A stretch of 64,000 nucleotides of DNA from Symsagittifera roscoffensis (Eukaryota > Xenacoelomorpha > Acoela > Convolutidae), in assembly GCF_963678635.1 (NCBI RefSeq), contig NC_087065.1:11491579-11555578 (forward strand), read 5' to 3'. The translations under genes and the position numbers were made by a program. Numbering within the stretch: the stretch's first letter is position 1; each line of letters starts with the position of its first letter. Of this stretch, positions 58,401 to 64,000 are shown piece by piece. A model generated the notes under the pieces. It did not search any database. It was not told the origin of the DNA and was given only the letters and a program-made list of their open reading frames with translations.

Positions 58401-61400
58401 CCCTGAGACGACTGAACAAGTAGCAGCGAGTAGCTCCGATGATGATTCGACTGTGGAGAATACACATTTGCCAACTACAGAACAAACCCATCGGCGAGAT
58501 GATATTCCAAACATCCGTAGTTAAGTCAAATACAGACAAACAGGAGATACAGATTGGAAAACCGCGAAAATTGTGTGTAAAGCAGGTAAATCGAGTGGCA
58601 AACACAAGTCCTGGTTGAATGTCCAGAATTTGAACTCAGACACGGTTGCAGTAGACTGGAAAGAGACCGTTCATGAGTGGGAATATGCAGATTCAAATGA
58701 ACGGCAGGACATAGAAACAAGTAATGTGACCTCTGACGCATTAACAGAACCAATTTTCACCGCCAAATTGAAAGAGCTTGAAAACTGCAAGAATTTCGAT
58801 GTTTATGAAGCGGTTCGCGACTCAGGACAGGAGTTCATTACAGTTCGCTGTGTCGTTACCGAAAAATCAACGGATTCAGGACCGGTTTGGAAAGCCAGGT
58901 TGGTTGTACGCGGTTTCCAAGAAAAAGAAAAATGCAGATCCGATTCCCGAACCACTGGAAAAGACGCCATTCGTGTGCTTATAGGATTCAGTGTGGCTAA
59001 CACTTGGAAATGTCATTGTCTGGATGTTAAAGGTCAACCCATCAACCGAGACGTTTACTTGTTACCTCCAGAAGAAGCGAACCAAGACGGTTTCTTGTGG
59101 AAATTGAAGAAAGTGGCATACGGACTCCAAGACGGCTCAAGAAACTGGTATCTTACCATAAAATCGCTACTTTGTAATTTGGGTTGCGCCATGGCCACTT
59201 GTGATCCGGCAGTGTTCTTCCTACGTGAAGAAAACAGACTACTGGGTTTGTTGGTTGTTCACGTGGACGATGTCATTTGGTGTGGGAGCGAAGAGTTTGA
59301 GAGGAAAATTACTCAACCACAAAATGAGCTGGGACCACAAAATGAGCAGCGCTGAATAGTCGCTTTTTCTTGCCGCGTTTAAACAAATTGTTTTGCTTCG
59401 AATTTCTCAATTCTTTCTTTACGTGTGAAATTTCTTTACTACTAATTCCAAGCTTATGTATTTAACTGAGAGTTCCTTTAACATGGGATCACGTTTTGAG
59501 AAAGATATGTATTCCTCGATGCTGGAAAAGATTTCCGACACCAATGTGAGACAGATTTCGATAAATTATTGACGGATCTGGGCAAAAAAGATGAGATTAT
59601 TCTAGATCTTGAGAACAAAGTGGATGATTTGGAGCAAAGAGTATCTGCACAGGAAAGGTATTCTTCTAAGGATTGCCTAATTTTGGAGAACCTGCCAATA
59701 GTAAACAATCAGGTACCGTTGTCACATCAGGTATGCGATTTTTTGGCCCAATTTCTTCAGTATAAAACTAGCCCGAGTAATTTTAAAGCCTGTCACTTGC
59801 TTGGAACGTGGAAAAATTATCCCCCAGCTGTGATAGTTAAATTTTTATATTTTGGGGGAAAAAAGTGAAATCTACAACAGAAAATCTTGGTTGGCTAACA
59901 TTCGAAACCCGAATAACAACAAAAAAATTTTTCTCAAGGAAAGGCTTCCACCGGCAGACCGTCTACTCAAACAATACGCTGATGATTTGGGTCTTGTAAA
60001 TACCAGTCAGAATTGTCAGGTTAAAATGTTTAAAATGGACGACAGAGGAATTTACAAATATTTTCCCGTTAGTTCGAAAAAGGCGATTGATGATGAAACA
60101 CTTAGCGACTAAGAAATCTGACAAATTTCAGTCGAAAACTGGAAAATCTACGGAAAATTATAGTGTATCTGATTATGAAAGAAATACGACACCAATCAGA
60201 GCAAATAATATTCAACGGGCGGAGAATATTAAATCTATTCTGAAGCGATTACGTGACTCCCCAGAGCAAGAAGGAGAACAATTATTGGAGCAATTATGCA
60301 AAACAGAAAAACTCTTTCAGAATATGTTGTAAATCCCTACGAGGAAGGTTCATAGTTATTCATACATTCTTGCATGCTCTATGGGGTTGGGATTGATGAA
60401 GCATACAAGAATGTTTGAGCGTGGCTTGCAAGTCAGCGCCTAATTTTTTCTGTTTCTTATTTTTGTTGATAAATGAGTAAATTATATTATCGAGAACTCC
60501 TAGAGGGGAGACAAGTGCGCGTATTAAATAGTAGTTTTCTTTTTTCTTGAATATTAGATCTTTGCGATGTCATTATGATGAGTTAAAAATTCTTATTGAC
60601 GACTTTGAGGTTAAGCCACCAATAATAGCCCTTTGCGAGACATGGCTAACGGACAATGATCCCTTATCAATTTATTCAGTTGAAGGCTACCAACCTATAA
60701 TAACTACTAACAGAAAAGGTACTCGCGGAGGTGGTTGTGCATTTTTCGTTAGATCGGATTTAAAGGTGTCAAAATTGCAATTGGAATCAGATCTTGAGTT
60801 TCTAGCTATATCGGTTAAAAATGAAAAACATTCGAAAAATTTTATTGTTTTGTATAGAAAACCATCTTCTGCACTAAACGACTTTTTTGAAAAGCTAGAA
60901 TCTTTCCTGGATACGGTGGCTACTTGGAAAACCAAACAATTATATGTGGTGATTTTAACATAGATTCACTTGATGCTTCAATCACTAGTGAGAATTTTTT
61001 GACATTAATGAACTCACATGGGTTTCTCCAACGCAACTTTGAGCCCACACCTGTTACATCTTCAAGTCAGTCTTGTATTGACTATATTTTTACCAATTCT
61101 TGTTTGAACAAAATAAATACTTTAAAAACTGTAATCAAGGACCATTACTCAATTTTACTTGAAATTGATGACTTTAAAAGTAAAAAAAATGACATTAAAA
61201 CACAGAGCGTTTTCCGAAACATAAATCCAATGAAAAATGACAAAAACCTGGTGGATTTCCTTTTCTTACTACATGAAAAACTCAATAAAATGCAAAGTTC
61301 ACTAAACGCTGATGAGCAGATAACTTACATTGTAAACAGCTTAATACGTATTTTAGATAAATTTTGCCCATTATCTCAGGTGAATAATAAAGCAAAACCA

Positions 61401-63163
61401 ACTTGGATTACCCAGGATATTAAAAAGCAAATGCAAAAGAGAAACATGTTCTATAAAAAATGGATAATTGATCCAACTCCGACAAATTTAGAGAAATATA
61501 AATTGTCCCGAAATTTAACCACATCGCTAATAAGAAATTCGAAACTAAAATTTTACCAACAAAAAATCGAAAAATCGAAAAACAATAAAAGTATTTTTCA
61601 GGCATATAACGATTTCATACAAAGCAAAACATCTGCCAAAATAGAAGTTGAAGCTGATGTCTTCAATCAGTTTTTCGCACAAATTGGTAATAAATTAAGT
61701 GGTAAAAAAGTCAATCATAAAATTGCCTTAAGGCATGTTAAATCTGTACCTAATTCAATGGTTTTTCAGGAAATAACAACAAAAGAAGTTTTTGATACAA
61801 TTATTCTTATTAAAAATAAGGGGTCTTCAGGTCCGGATGGTATAAGTAATCAAATTTTGAAACTCTCGTCGACGGTTATTAGCGAACCTTTGTCAAAGTT
61901 ATTTAATCAATGTATAAAGCAAGGAACGTTCCCGAATGCACTAAAAATTGGTCAAAATTTTAAAATTTGGACATTTTCTATCTAAAACCATAACACTTTT
62001 TCTACAAAAAACTAAGGTGTACCAGTTTATACAGGGGAGATCCCCAAAACATGTTCTTTTGATTGAACACTCAATCTCTGATTTGGAAGCGAAGATTCAG
62101 AGAAAATGAAATTAATCCAAAAAAGTGGGTCAAAATTCCCCAACTGAAATGTTCGGAGGCCGTAGAACGTGTGTAAGGTAAAAAAGACTAGCGTAATATG
62201 CAGGCCCAAAGGGAAGTTTGCGGCACCATTTTTGTTTTGACTTTTTGAACAATCAGAAGAAGTTCTCACGAAAACCTTGAAACTTCGTCTTAAAAAAACA
62301 GAAAACATATCGCATACATTTTCTGAAAACCTGTCTCAATCAAACAGGATCTAGTCACCTATAACTTATAAAAAAAATTAGTCACCTATACACCGATAAA
62401 ACAATTGTAGCAAAAATGAACCAGATATAATGCTTTAAAGTTCCACCAAAAAATAACACTTTTATTTGCGATTTAGGTAGGAAAAAAGGATGCCGTAATA
62501 TGACAATACGCTTCACTTGTGTGCTAACCGTAAAACTTAAAATGAAACACGTCCTTTCCACAACATATTTGCATTTAAAATTACATTTAGACTGGGCGAA
62601 ACGATTTGAATTCTTAAGTGATGAAAAGTTCAATACGGCGTAACATAAAATAAAAAAAACTTTTTGTTCTTATTTTTCTTTGCATATTTTAAAGCAATTG
62701 TATGACAAACAAAATCTTATTATGCAAACAATTGAAAGACGTCTGCAAAACTTGTAGCGACAAACATACCATGCCCATGTAGGACATTGATGCACAAGAT
62801 GATCACCAGCAGCAACAAACTGGAAAATAGAGTTCCATTGAGAACAATTTACTTTTGTCTGTGTTTAATAATACTGAAACCAAACCTCTTCAGGGGTCAG
62901 AACGCCACTTTCTCTGAATTTTGATTCCTGAAACAACAATAATAAGTCACATCTTCCAAAAATTTATCGAACAAAAATCTAATTAGAAATTCATTACACT
63001 GATGAAATTTGATACCAATACACTGAAACTGAAAGATTTAAAAAATCAGCGAAGTATATTTCTCACATTGGCCATAAGTAATTACCTTCAAAAGAGGAGT
63101 TAAGCTTTCAGCCACTCCTAGTGCTTGAGATTTAACAGCGTTTATGGCTGAACGTATTGCCAT
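37244..63163 (-). CDS. ATG3: ATG3, E2-like Atg8-conjugating enzyme (nine coding exons)
   Basis: ATG3 takes activated Atg8/LC3/GABARAP from ATG7 and transfers it to phosphatidylethanolamine on the growing autophagosome. Coding exons, in order: 63163-63086, 62927-62886, 62819-62770, 50999-50929, 50865-50770, 49996-49871, 47311-47079, 46910-46783, 37442-37244. All introns are GT-AG and phases match, giving 1023 nt (340 codons plus stop). Landmarks: N-terminal amphipathic helix, [19 protein letters not shown], an acidic flexible region, [12 protein letters not shown], the catalytic C274 in HPC, and [21 protein letters not shown] 16-residue Ser/Ala/Gly-rich tail follows the usual end. Introns 3 and 8 are 11.8 and 9.3 kb and full of transposons. 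Identification rests on close similarity to the animal ATG3 family. Confidence 0.96.
37610..37900. repeat. Dispersed intronic repeat family, copy 1
   Basis: It shares an ordered set of phrases (TAAACTAGTTCAATTAGAGAAA, CGCCATTTCCGCTTT, TTTTCCCTGAAAAAA, ACTTTCATTGAC) with 46080-46500, 50150-50520 and 54090-54380. All four lie inside ATG3 introns in the same orientation. No ORF. Confidence 0.6.
37920..38100 (-). repeat. tRNA-derived SINE, copy S3
   Basis: Minus-strand head CCTGTAGCGCAGCTGTGAGT with a B-box-like GGTTGGAATCTAAC, then the family body GCCTACTTTTTCTTATTTCA and TTGTTTGCGAAAT. It is more diverged than copies S1 and S2. Confidence 0.5.
38424..38725 (+). repeat. Ty3 element 5' LTR
   Basis: TGTGGTACCGCAACTGC...GTTAGTTATCACA, 302 bp. 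The last base is also the A of the gag ATG. Confidence 0.95.
38725..39963 (+). CDS. Ty3 Gag polyprotein (intact)
   Basis: A 412-residue open frame starts at ATG 38725, whose A is the last LTR base and whose TG opens the primer-binding site. The capsid-like region spans about residues 20-270 ([20 protein letters not shown] near the start). Two zinc knuckles follow: [16 protein letters not shown] and [14 protein letters not shown] (about 314-353). An acidic tail comes last. Two knuckles and the tRNA-Ser site suit the mag lineage. The frame has no disruption although pol is broken, consistent with recent insertion. Confidence 0.9.
   Translation: MAQSAGSGFTAQDNRTDLVIPVFWAFANSDPPWSFETWLDQFLLAVTVKENVDPEIMLQEPKPVLEEPLPTPEPPVQNEDAPAVAEREARNRLARDKVVQENEERMLRGPRVGHNVFYHEVGKRLTSRLFLALGAEGKKKFIQKNPHTEISKLGFRDIIGIAKVSFEKTKCFTYERYKLFTRSHESNETLESFHAALTEQAAKADLGALEEELVRDLFISRMKNVVLQDTSTFETFSPEEVLKRAIKFEHSKQTTQAFQKSSSSANNSGLFSNTQMKIKQEPIMAIGNKGYNSKRQNQNRRKQYENKNTQKAKRDQKQCTRCGRAFGENHLKNCPAIGKTCKNCNKPNHFAKMCKSQQVNEIANDDSSSEEECNLIQTFDSCDEFEIMTVEEEFTSISNIEIHQQTGVRECA
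38726..38744 (+). other. Ty3 primer-binding site overlapping gag start
   Basis: TGGCGCAGTCAGCAGGATC directly follows the LTR. Its complement ends ...TGACTGCGCCA, as expected for a tRNA-Ser with a GCAGTC acceptor. The gag codons 2-7 (AQSAGS) are read from this site. Confidence 0.8.
39964..40145 (+). pseudogene. Ty3 protease remnant
   Basis: Only about 180 nt lie between gag and the RT region. ILGLDL followed by a stop and KLGIQTT matches the C-terminal end of a retropepsin. The catalytic D-S/T-G-A part is absent, so most of the protease has been deleted. Confidence 0.6.
40146..44117 (+). pseudogene. Ty3 Pol: RT, RNase H, linker, integrase (frameshifted)
   Basis: RT (40146-41000) has the catalytic FLDD at about 40770, where the frame shifts. 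RNase H ([14 protein letters not shown], 41255-41600) is split by an A-run frameshift near 41360. A ~320-residue charged linker (41690-42640) follows, much longer than usual. The integrase has the zinc motif H...H...C..C (42820-42940), an in-frame TAA at 43003, a shift near 43060, and the core residues in LDYAGP, RTDQ and LVERTIQ. A long Arg/Lys-rich C-terminus runs to 44117. Not translatable as a whole. Confidence 0.9.
42449..42478 (+). other. SUMO-interacting-like motif in Ty3 Pol linker
   Basis: The linker reads [10 protein letters not shown] followed by P-S-E-S-P-E. A hydrophobic core with D-L-T and a following acidic/serine patch is the layout of SUMO-interacting motifs such as VIDLT in PIAS proteins. 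Function is unproven. Confidence 0.4.
44114..45040 (+). CDS. Ty3 C-terminal frame (pol extension)
   Basis: About 308 codons open in the -1 frame relative to the preceding pol segment. There is no ATG at the start, and the frame is open upstream of the overlap, so it is probably the continuation of pol after a single indel or a frameshift site. It is Ser/Glu/Lys-rich and disordered, with a ...[16 protein letters not shown] motif like the RxSxRxxKxPxRYG tail of many Ty3 integrases, then a ~100-residue block ending EEHEERDGK. No envelope features (signal peptide, TM) are seen. Confidence 0.6.
   Translation: MKRQSDEQDEAEISQSDEELLLEQPSTDPSDAKRKFQDSPSVVTSKDILQGGGLNLAVRRSKPNLAGPFAKKPKAKVDTIPKDAQSTLQNKNAATAAVVQEPQAEDQACSSNTRDVPNSTSTTHCNTRNKKEISRNTSPETILDTFNSKDLSANDWNRLADQVLERGVQRTAAEILQSKEDAEVEEESMNPPGFSDESEVEETAVRKSGRAKKGPTRYGNPIKHSVKSISYQNDLLDLNRAALEAYRIKLANFRPGASNSVETKFGLLEKHLFRRKFGSEALDINRSWNAEWRIPLNFEEEHEERDGK
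45155..45456 (+). repeat. Ty3 element 3' LTR
   Basis: 302 bp, preceded by the purine-rich tract GAGGGGGTA and followed by the CTGTC duplication. About nine mismatches to the 5' LTR. Confidence 0.95.
45462..46080. other. ATG3 intron 8 sequence; no gene
   Basis: No coding evidence. A phrase near 45690-45740 (GTTTACCAAAAATGACACT, GGTTGGAAAAA) belongs to a loose repeat family also seen at 48100, 49640 and 62430. Confidence 0.4.
46080..46500. repeat. Dispersed intronic repeat family, copy 2
   Basis: It matches 37610-37900, 50150-50520 and 54090-54380 in order, including AAAGCGTTTTGAATTTCAG, GATAAAATTAACTCAATTAG, CCTTTCCGCTTTCATTTTTG and TTTCCTGAAAACAAAC. Confidence 0.6.
46512..46636. repeat. hAT MITE fragment
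   Basis: GGGACTTTTTAATGCTTTGG, CGACTTAAAAAAAGGTTGAG and CCCGCCCCCCCCCTCGAGAA match the right part of the MITE at 36170-36587. Confidence 0.65.
46783..46910 (-). CDS. ATG3: ATG3 coding exon 8 with catalytic Cys
   Basis: 128 nt: [20 protein letters not shown] through SMASVHPC, with the active-site Cys codon followed by two bases of a split Arg. Acceptor TTTGTTTAG, donor CAG|GTACTA. It opens the 9.3-kb intron that holds the Ty3 element. Confidence 0.95.
47079..47311 (-). CDS. ATG3: ATG3 coding exon 7
   Basis: 233 nt. The first part is low-complexity and GC-rich (Gly/Glu/Ser/Lys repeats such as [16 protein letters not shown]), longer than the vertebrate flexible region. The second part is the E2 core ([19 protein letters not shown]). 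Acceptor TGTTGCAG, donor GAG|GTAAGT, phase 0. Confidence 0.93.
47860..48027 (-). repeat. tRNA-derived SINE, copy S2
   Basis: Minus-strand head GTGGCTGAGTGGTTAGCGTT (strong A box) and GTTTTGAATCTTGG (B-box-like), then TTTTTGCTGATAGAGCTCGT, GTCGTGTTCTCGCTAG and GTGTTTGCGGAGC, parallel to copy S1. Confidence 0.65.
48101..49066. repeat. 483-bp tandem duplication in ATG3 intron 6
   Basis: Units 48101-48583 and 48584-49066 are nearly identical; the one difference I see is GAAGG versus GAGGG near 48429/48912. Each begins TTAATGAATACCTTTACTTG and ends with a T run. Inside, GTGAAAACTGGCATTTTGAG has an inverted relative at about 47820-47880. Confidence 0.93.
49871..49996 (-). CDS. ATG3: ATG3 coding exon 6 (acidic flexible region)
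   Basis: 126 nt encoding a Ser/Asn-rich then acidic stretch ending [12 protein letters not shown]. The donor GAAG|GTCAAT is weak by eye but is supported by phase (G|AA gives Glu) and by the EAVDLEEF-like match to EAADMEEY in vertebrate ATG3. Confidence 0.85.
50150..50520. repeat. Dispersed intronic repeat family, copy 3
   Basis: ATTAAAGCTCTTTGAATTTC, CGCCACTTCCGCTTTTATAA and GACTTTCCTGAAAAAA occur in the family order, within ATG3 intron 5. Confidence 0.6.
50770..50865 (-). CDS. ATG3: ATG3 coding exon 5
   Basis: 96 nt: [18 protein letters not shown], then [14 protein letters not shown]. Only 63 bp of intron separate it from exon 4. Donor GCAG|GTTTAA, phase 1. Confidence 0.94.
50929..50999 (-). 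CDS. ATG3: ATG3 coding exon 4
   Basis: 71 nt completing the Trp codon, then [20 protein letters not shown] and TRN. Acceptor ATATTTTAG, donor AATG|GTAATA. Confidence 0.94.
51540..53260 (-). pseudogene. Degenerate reverse-transcriptase element (unclassified family)
   Basis: Pieces in several minus-strand frames match an RT family common in cnidarian and other invertebrate genomes: [13 protein letters not shown] (about 53185), [12 protein letters not shown] (about 53020), a [10 protein letters not shown] motif (about 52720; the family has GTTQGDPLA), and near the 3' end a domain with [20 protein letters not shown] (51690-51640; the family has GFWGGRFERTFFDVRVFNPH). Many stops and frameshifts occur, and the catalytic core is not readable. 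It lies in ATG3 intron 3, sense to ATG3. The family assignment is from memory of these motifs. Confidence 0.6.
53270..54080. other. No gene recognised
   Basis: Intron 3 sequence between the RT fragment and the Copia element. An 80-codon minus ORF (53938-53696) has no recognisable domain; it may be the 5' part of the RT element. Confidence 0.4.
54090..54380. repeat. Dispersed intronic repeat family, copy 4
   Basis: TAAGCTCTTTGAATTTCTAA, TTGATAAAATTAACCC and CGCCATTTCCACGTTTG follow the family order; it lies just before the Copia 5' end. Confidence 0.55.
54481..55443 (+). pseudogene. Copia gag (frameshifted)
   Basis: It starts [20 protein letters not shown] with the UBN2-type gag fold; [17 protein letters not shown] is diagnostic. 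A 20-bp direct duplication at 54746-54785 (TTGTCTGGAGCATATGACGC twice) shifts the frame, and a second shift near 54845 restores it. Another break occurs near 54655. The zinc knuckle [14 protein letters not shown] lies at about 55255-55295. Confidence 0.85.
55444..56602 (+). pseudogene. Copia protease and integrase (frameshifted)
   Basis: The protease has [16 protein letters not shown] (about 55455-55510), with DSA at the active site as in this Copia group. The integrase zinc motif is [10 protein letters not shown]...CDVCQRF (55890-56010), with a frameshift near 55945. The catalytic core has [17 protein letters not shown] and NNGLCERN (56085-56370). [13 protein letters not shown] follows before a stop at about 56602, where repeats begin. 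Confidence 0.87.
56657..56930 (+). repeat. 76-bp minisatellite
   Basis: AATAACAGTTCTAGAAC or a variant recurs at 56657, 56733, 56809 and 56885, exactly 76 bp apart. Each unit continues AAAAATCGTACTAA, CACATGTATA and CCAAAATTTT. Confidence 0.9.
56920..57905. repeat. AAAT microsatellite with ~305-bp higher-order units
   Basis: Long (AAAT)n and variant tracts are organised into higher-order units. TGAAATGTACAAATAATT occurs at 56989, 57298 and 57603 (spacings 309 and 305), followed each time by ACATGAAAAAATATATAT, AACAAACAGACCCATAATAT and AAAGCAAAACTAAATGAAAG. All ORFs here are repeat artefacts. Confidence 0.92.
58039..58320 (+). pseudogene. Copia integrase C-terminal domain after repeat block
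   Basis: [20 protein letters not shown] then [21 protein letters not shown] matches the GalEA-group integrase C-terminus (LHxARxAFIxAE and a GDxVxYKRxxxxxWxGPxxV SH3-like fold). A stop at about 58276 interrupts it. It belongs with 55444-56602; the intervening 1.4 kb are repeats. Confidence 0.8.
58573..59355 (+). pseudogene. Copia reverse transcriptase (partial)
   Basis: Open for 260 codons: [35 protein letters not shown] (the family has VKxAFL here, so a few residues are lost), [16 protein letters not shown] and the catalytic HVDDVIWCG. It ends abruptly with a short duplicated phrase (CACAAAATGAGC twice at about 59318-59348) and a stop. RT thumb and RNase H are absent. Confidence 0.87.
59483..60332 (+). 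pseudogene. LINE ORF1, coiled-coil/RRM-like (frameshifted)
   Basis: ATG 59483 ([16 protein letters not shown]). A shift near 59535 leads into a heptad-like stretch ([20 protein letters not shown]) followed by [10 protein letters not shown], the usual coiled coil plus RNA-binding start of LINE ORF1 proteins. After a shift near 59860 it continues [16 protein letters not shown]; a further shift near 60095 leads into a Lys/Ser-rich tail ending at 60330. There is no esterase, unlike the LINE at 1-4300. Confidence 0.75.
59483..61955 (+). mobile_element. Second non-LTR retrotransposon (LINE), 3'-truncated
   Basis: ORF1 (coiled-coil type) and ORF2 (AP endonuclease and the start of RT) occur in order on the plus strand. 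Similarity stops soon after the RT motif [13 protein letters not shown], near 61955. It begins about 130 bp after the Copia break, so the two may have recombined or nested. It is antisense in ATG3 intron 3. Confidence 0.85.
60547..61985 (+). pseudogene. LINE ORF2: endonuclease and 5' part of RT (frameshifted, truncated)
   Basis: [28 protein letters not shown] and [13 protein letters not shown] form the AP endonuclease start. A shift near 60950 leads into [11 protein letters not shown] and SCIDYIFTN, with [10 protein letters not shown] as the final endonuclease motif. The linker runs to the RT motif [18 protein letters not shown], after which similarity ends. There is no clear ATG at the start of the ORF2 frame. 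Confidence 0.85.
61990..62765. other. ATG3 intron 3 proximal part; no gene
   Basis: AT-rich intron. GAACCAGATATAATGCT at about 62418 recurs at about 49640, followed in both by a CACTTTTATTTGCGA-like phrase and GGAAAAAA, marking a loose repeat family also seen at 45700 and 48100. Confidence 0.45.
62770..62819 (-). CDS. ATG3: ATG3 coding exon 3
   Basis: 50 nt encoding [16 protein letters not shown] plus two bases of a split Trp codon. Acceptor TTTTCCAG, donor ATG|GTATGT. It opens the 11.8-kb intron that ends at 51000. Confidence 0.94.
62886..62927 (-). CDS. ATG3: ATG3 coding exon 2
   Basis: 14 codons, [14 protein letters not shown], phase 0 at both ends. Acceptor TTGTTTCAG, donor GAG|GTTTGG. 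This equals the ESKFKETGVITPEE segment of vertebrate ATG3. Confidence 0.93.
63086..63163 (-). CDS. ATG3: ATG3 coding exon 1
   Basis: 26 codons from ATG 63163 ([20 protein letters not shown]...), the curvature-sensing amphipathic helix. The donor is AAG|GTAATT, phase 0. A pyrimidine-rich tract ending TTTTCAG lies 8 nt before the ATG, so a 5' UTR intron or trans-splice acceptor is possible. Confidence 0.92.
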
Positions 63164-63164
63164 T

Positions 63165-63660
63165 TGGTTTCTGAAAACAAAAAACATACAGAACAAAACT
63201 GCTCGTATCAATAAAAGCGGCTGTTCAGACATTAGAAAACTGCTGTTGTTCAGATAGCCCCTTATGGTCTAAGTTATCCATAATCTTGATAAAAATTAAG
63301 TCAAAGCTGTTTGATTGCCGATGTTTCTTGGCCAAGTCTATAAATAGATGTTGTTTTTGTTGGGGATTCACAAGTAGGATTGCAGAGCTCTTGGTCCCTG
63401 TTACACTCTAAAATGATCTTCATATATTTCTGCATCTGTTGTAATTGCAAGAAATTTGCCAGGTACAGACGTTTGTTGCGGAAAATTATTCGTAAAGAAA
63501 TTTCCACATCCCCTGTCGGGGTCGTGGTTTGGTACTAGTTTACTTGTTTGGACCCCCGGTGACAAAACTAGTTTAGATGATTGGTCCCGCCTATTTTTTA
63601 AAAGAATTTGCACAGTGAAAAAGCATTTGCACAGTAGCATTTGAAAGCAAAAATTGCAAC
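63165..63660. other. 5' flank of ATG3
   Basis: This should contain the ATG3 promoter and any 5' UTR exon on the minus strand. A pyrimidine-rich tract ending TTTTCAG abuts 63171. No TATA box or start site can be assigned with confidence. Confidence 0.35.
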
Positions 63661-64000
63661 TCCTGAGAGAACTCTCGCAGTACCCAACTACAGGGTTAGG
63701 AATTTCAAATTTTGAGAGAAAAAACGAAAAATCTCGGGAATTACAGAGACATGGGCACTCATATGTGGCTGCGAGATTCGTAGCCCCCTCGAGTACTCTG
63801 ACAGCCCCCAAATAAAATGCTAGGAATTTCAAAATTTGATAAAAAAAAGATTAGATTCAAGTTTTCCGAATTTTTTTTAGAAAAAATGGCAAAAAGTCAT
63901 ATCTCAAAAAATATGAAAAATTGAGCAGTCAGATTTGGAGGCAAGATTCGCAAAAGCCGAAAGTACTCTGACAGCTTCCAAATAAAGGGTTGGGATTTTC
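63660..64000. repeat. Diverged tandem repeat at right edge
   Basis: GTACTCTGACAGC recurs at about 63794 and 63963, and AGGAATTTCAAA or GGGATTTTC at about 63695, 63820 and 63989. Each is linked to GCGAGATTCGTAG/GCAAGATTCGCAA and CCAAATAAA. The period is roughly 130-170 bp, and the array runs off the window. Confidence 0.65.

Larger units (their letters stand above)
54457..59355 (+). mobile_element. Ty1/Copia (GalEA-like) retrotransposon, 3'-truncated
   Basis: A likely primer-binding site TGGTAGCAGGAGG at 54457 precedes gag (ATG 54481). Protease, integrase and RT follow, and RT ends shortly after the HVDD box at 59355; the rest of RT, RNase H and the 3' LTR are missing. A 1.4-kb block of minisatellite and AAAT repeats (about 56600-58030) interrupts the integrase C-terminus. 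The 5' LTR start was not determined. It lies antisense in ATG3 intron 3. Confidence 0.85.

Noticed and set aside
63401-63832. 143-codon minus ORF upstream of ATG3 as an extra 5' exon
   Set aside because: It overlaps a tandem repeat, lacks a donor matching the ATG3 start, and ATG3 already has a conserved N-terminus.

Overview
The window is animal nuclear DNA, most likely from an invertebrate. It is AT-rich, contains a protein-coding gene split by GT-AG introns, and is packed with degraded mobile elements. The species cannot be named from the sequence. The mixture of BEL/Pao, mag-like Ty3, GalEA-like Copia and CR1-like LINEs with a 2A peptide would suit an aquatic invertebrate; that is an inference.

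The one well-supported host gene is ATG3, the E2-like enzyme of the LC3/GABARAP (Atg8) lipidation pathway. It lies on the minus strand from 63163 to 37244. Nine coding exons join in frame with consistent GT-AG sites and phases to give about 340 residues (human about 314), with the catalytic Cys in an HPC motif. Its two giant introns (62769-51000 and 46782-37443) are filled with transposons. A second host fragment is a single leucine-rich-repeat exon (16755-16512, minus) resembling the N-terminus of LRRC57.

Layout. 1-4300: CR1-like LINE on the minus strand, with an intact SGNH-esterase ORF1 and a broken ORF2 that carries a 2A motif. 4300-7540: no gene, some repeats and a tRNA-derived SINE. 7542-16440: BEL/Pao element, copy 1, with a TTGCA target duplication, an open pol and an extra leader ORF. 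16445-19050: the LRR exon and small inverted-repeat elements. 19056-28010: BEL/Pao copy 2, heavily decayed. 27900-35700: two tandem copies of a ~3.5 kb segment carrying hAT-type MITEs; one copy also has a Tc1-type foldback element whose empty site survives in the other. 36170-36587: another hAT MITE. 37244-63163: ATG3 with its TE-filled introns, holding a Ty3 element (38424-45456, TSD CTGTC), a 483-bp tandem duplication, an unclassified RT fragment, a Copia element split by minisatellite and AAAT arrays, and a second LINE. 63660-64000: short tandem repeats.

The most unusual signals are an uncharacterised ORF in the BEL leader, a tRNA-like module (A box, D-arm, T-arm, B box) inside the BEL LTRs, a Ty3 gag ATG that straddles the LTR/primer-binding-site junction, a SUMO-interacting-like motif in the Ty3 RNase H-integrase linker, and a dispersed hairpin with a compensatory base-pair change.
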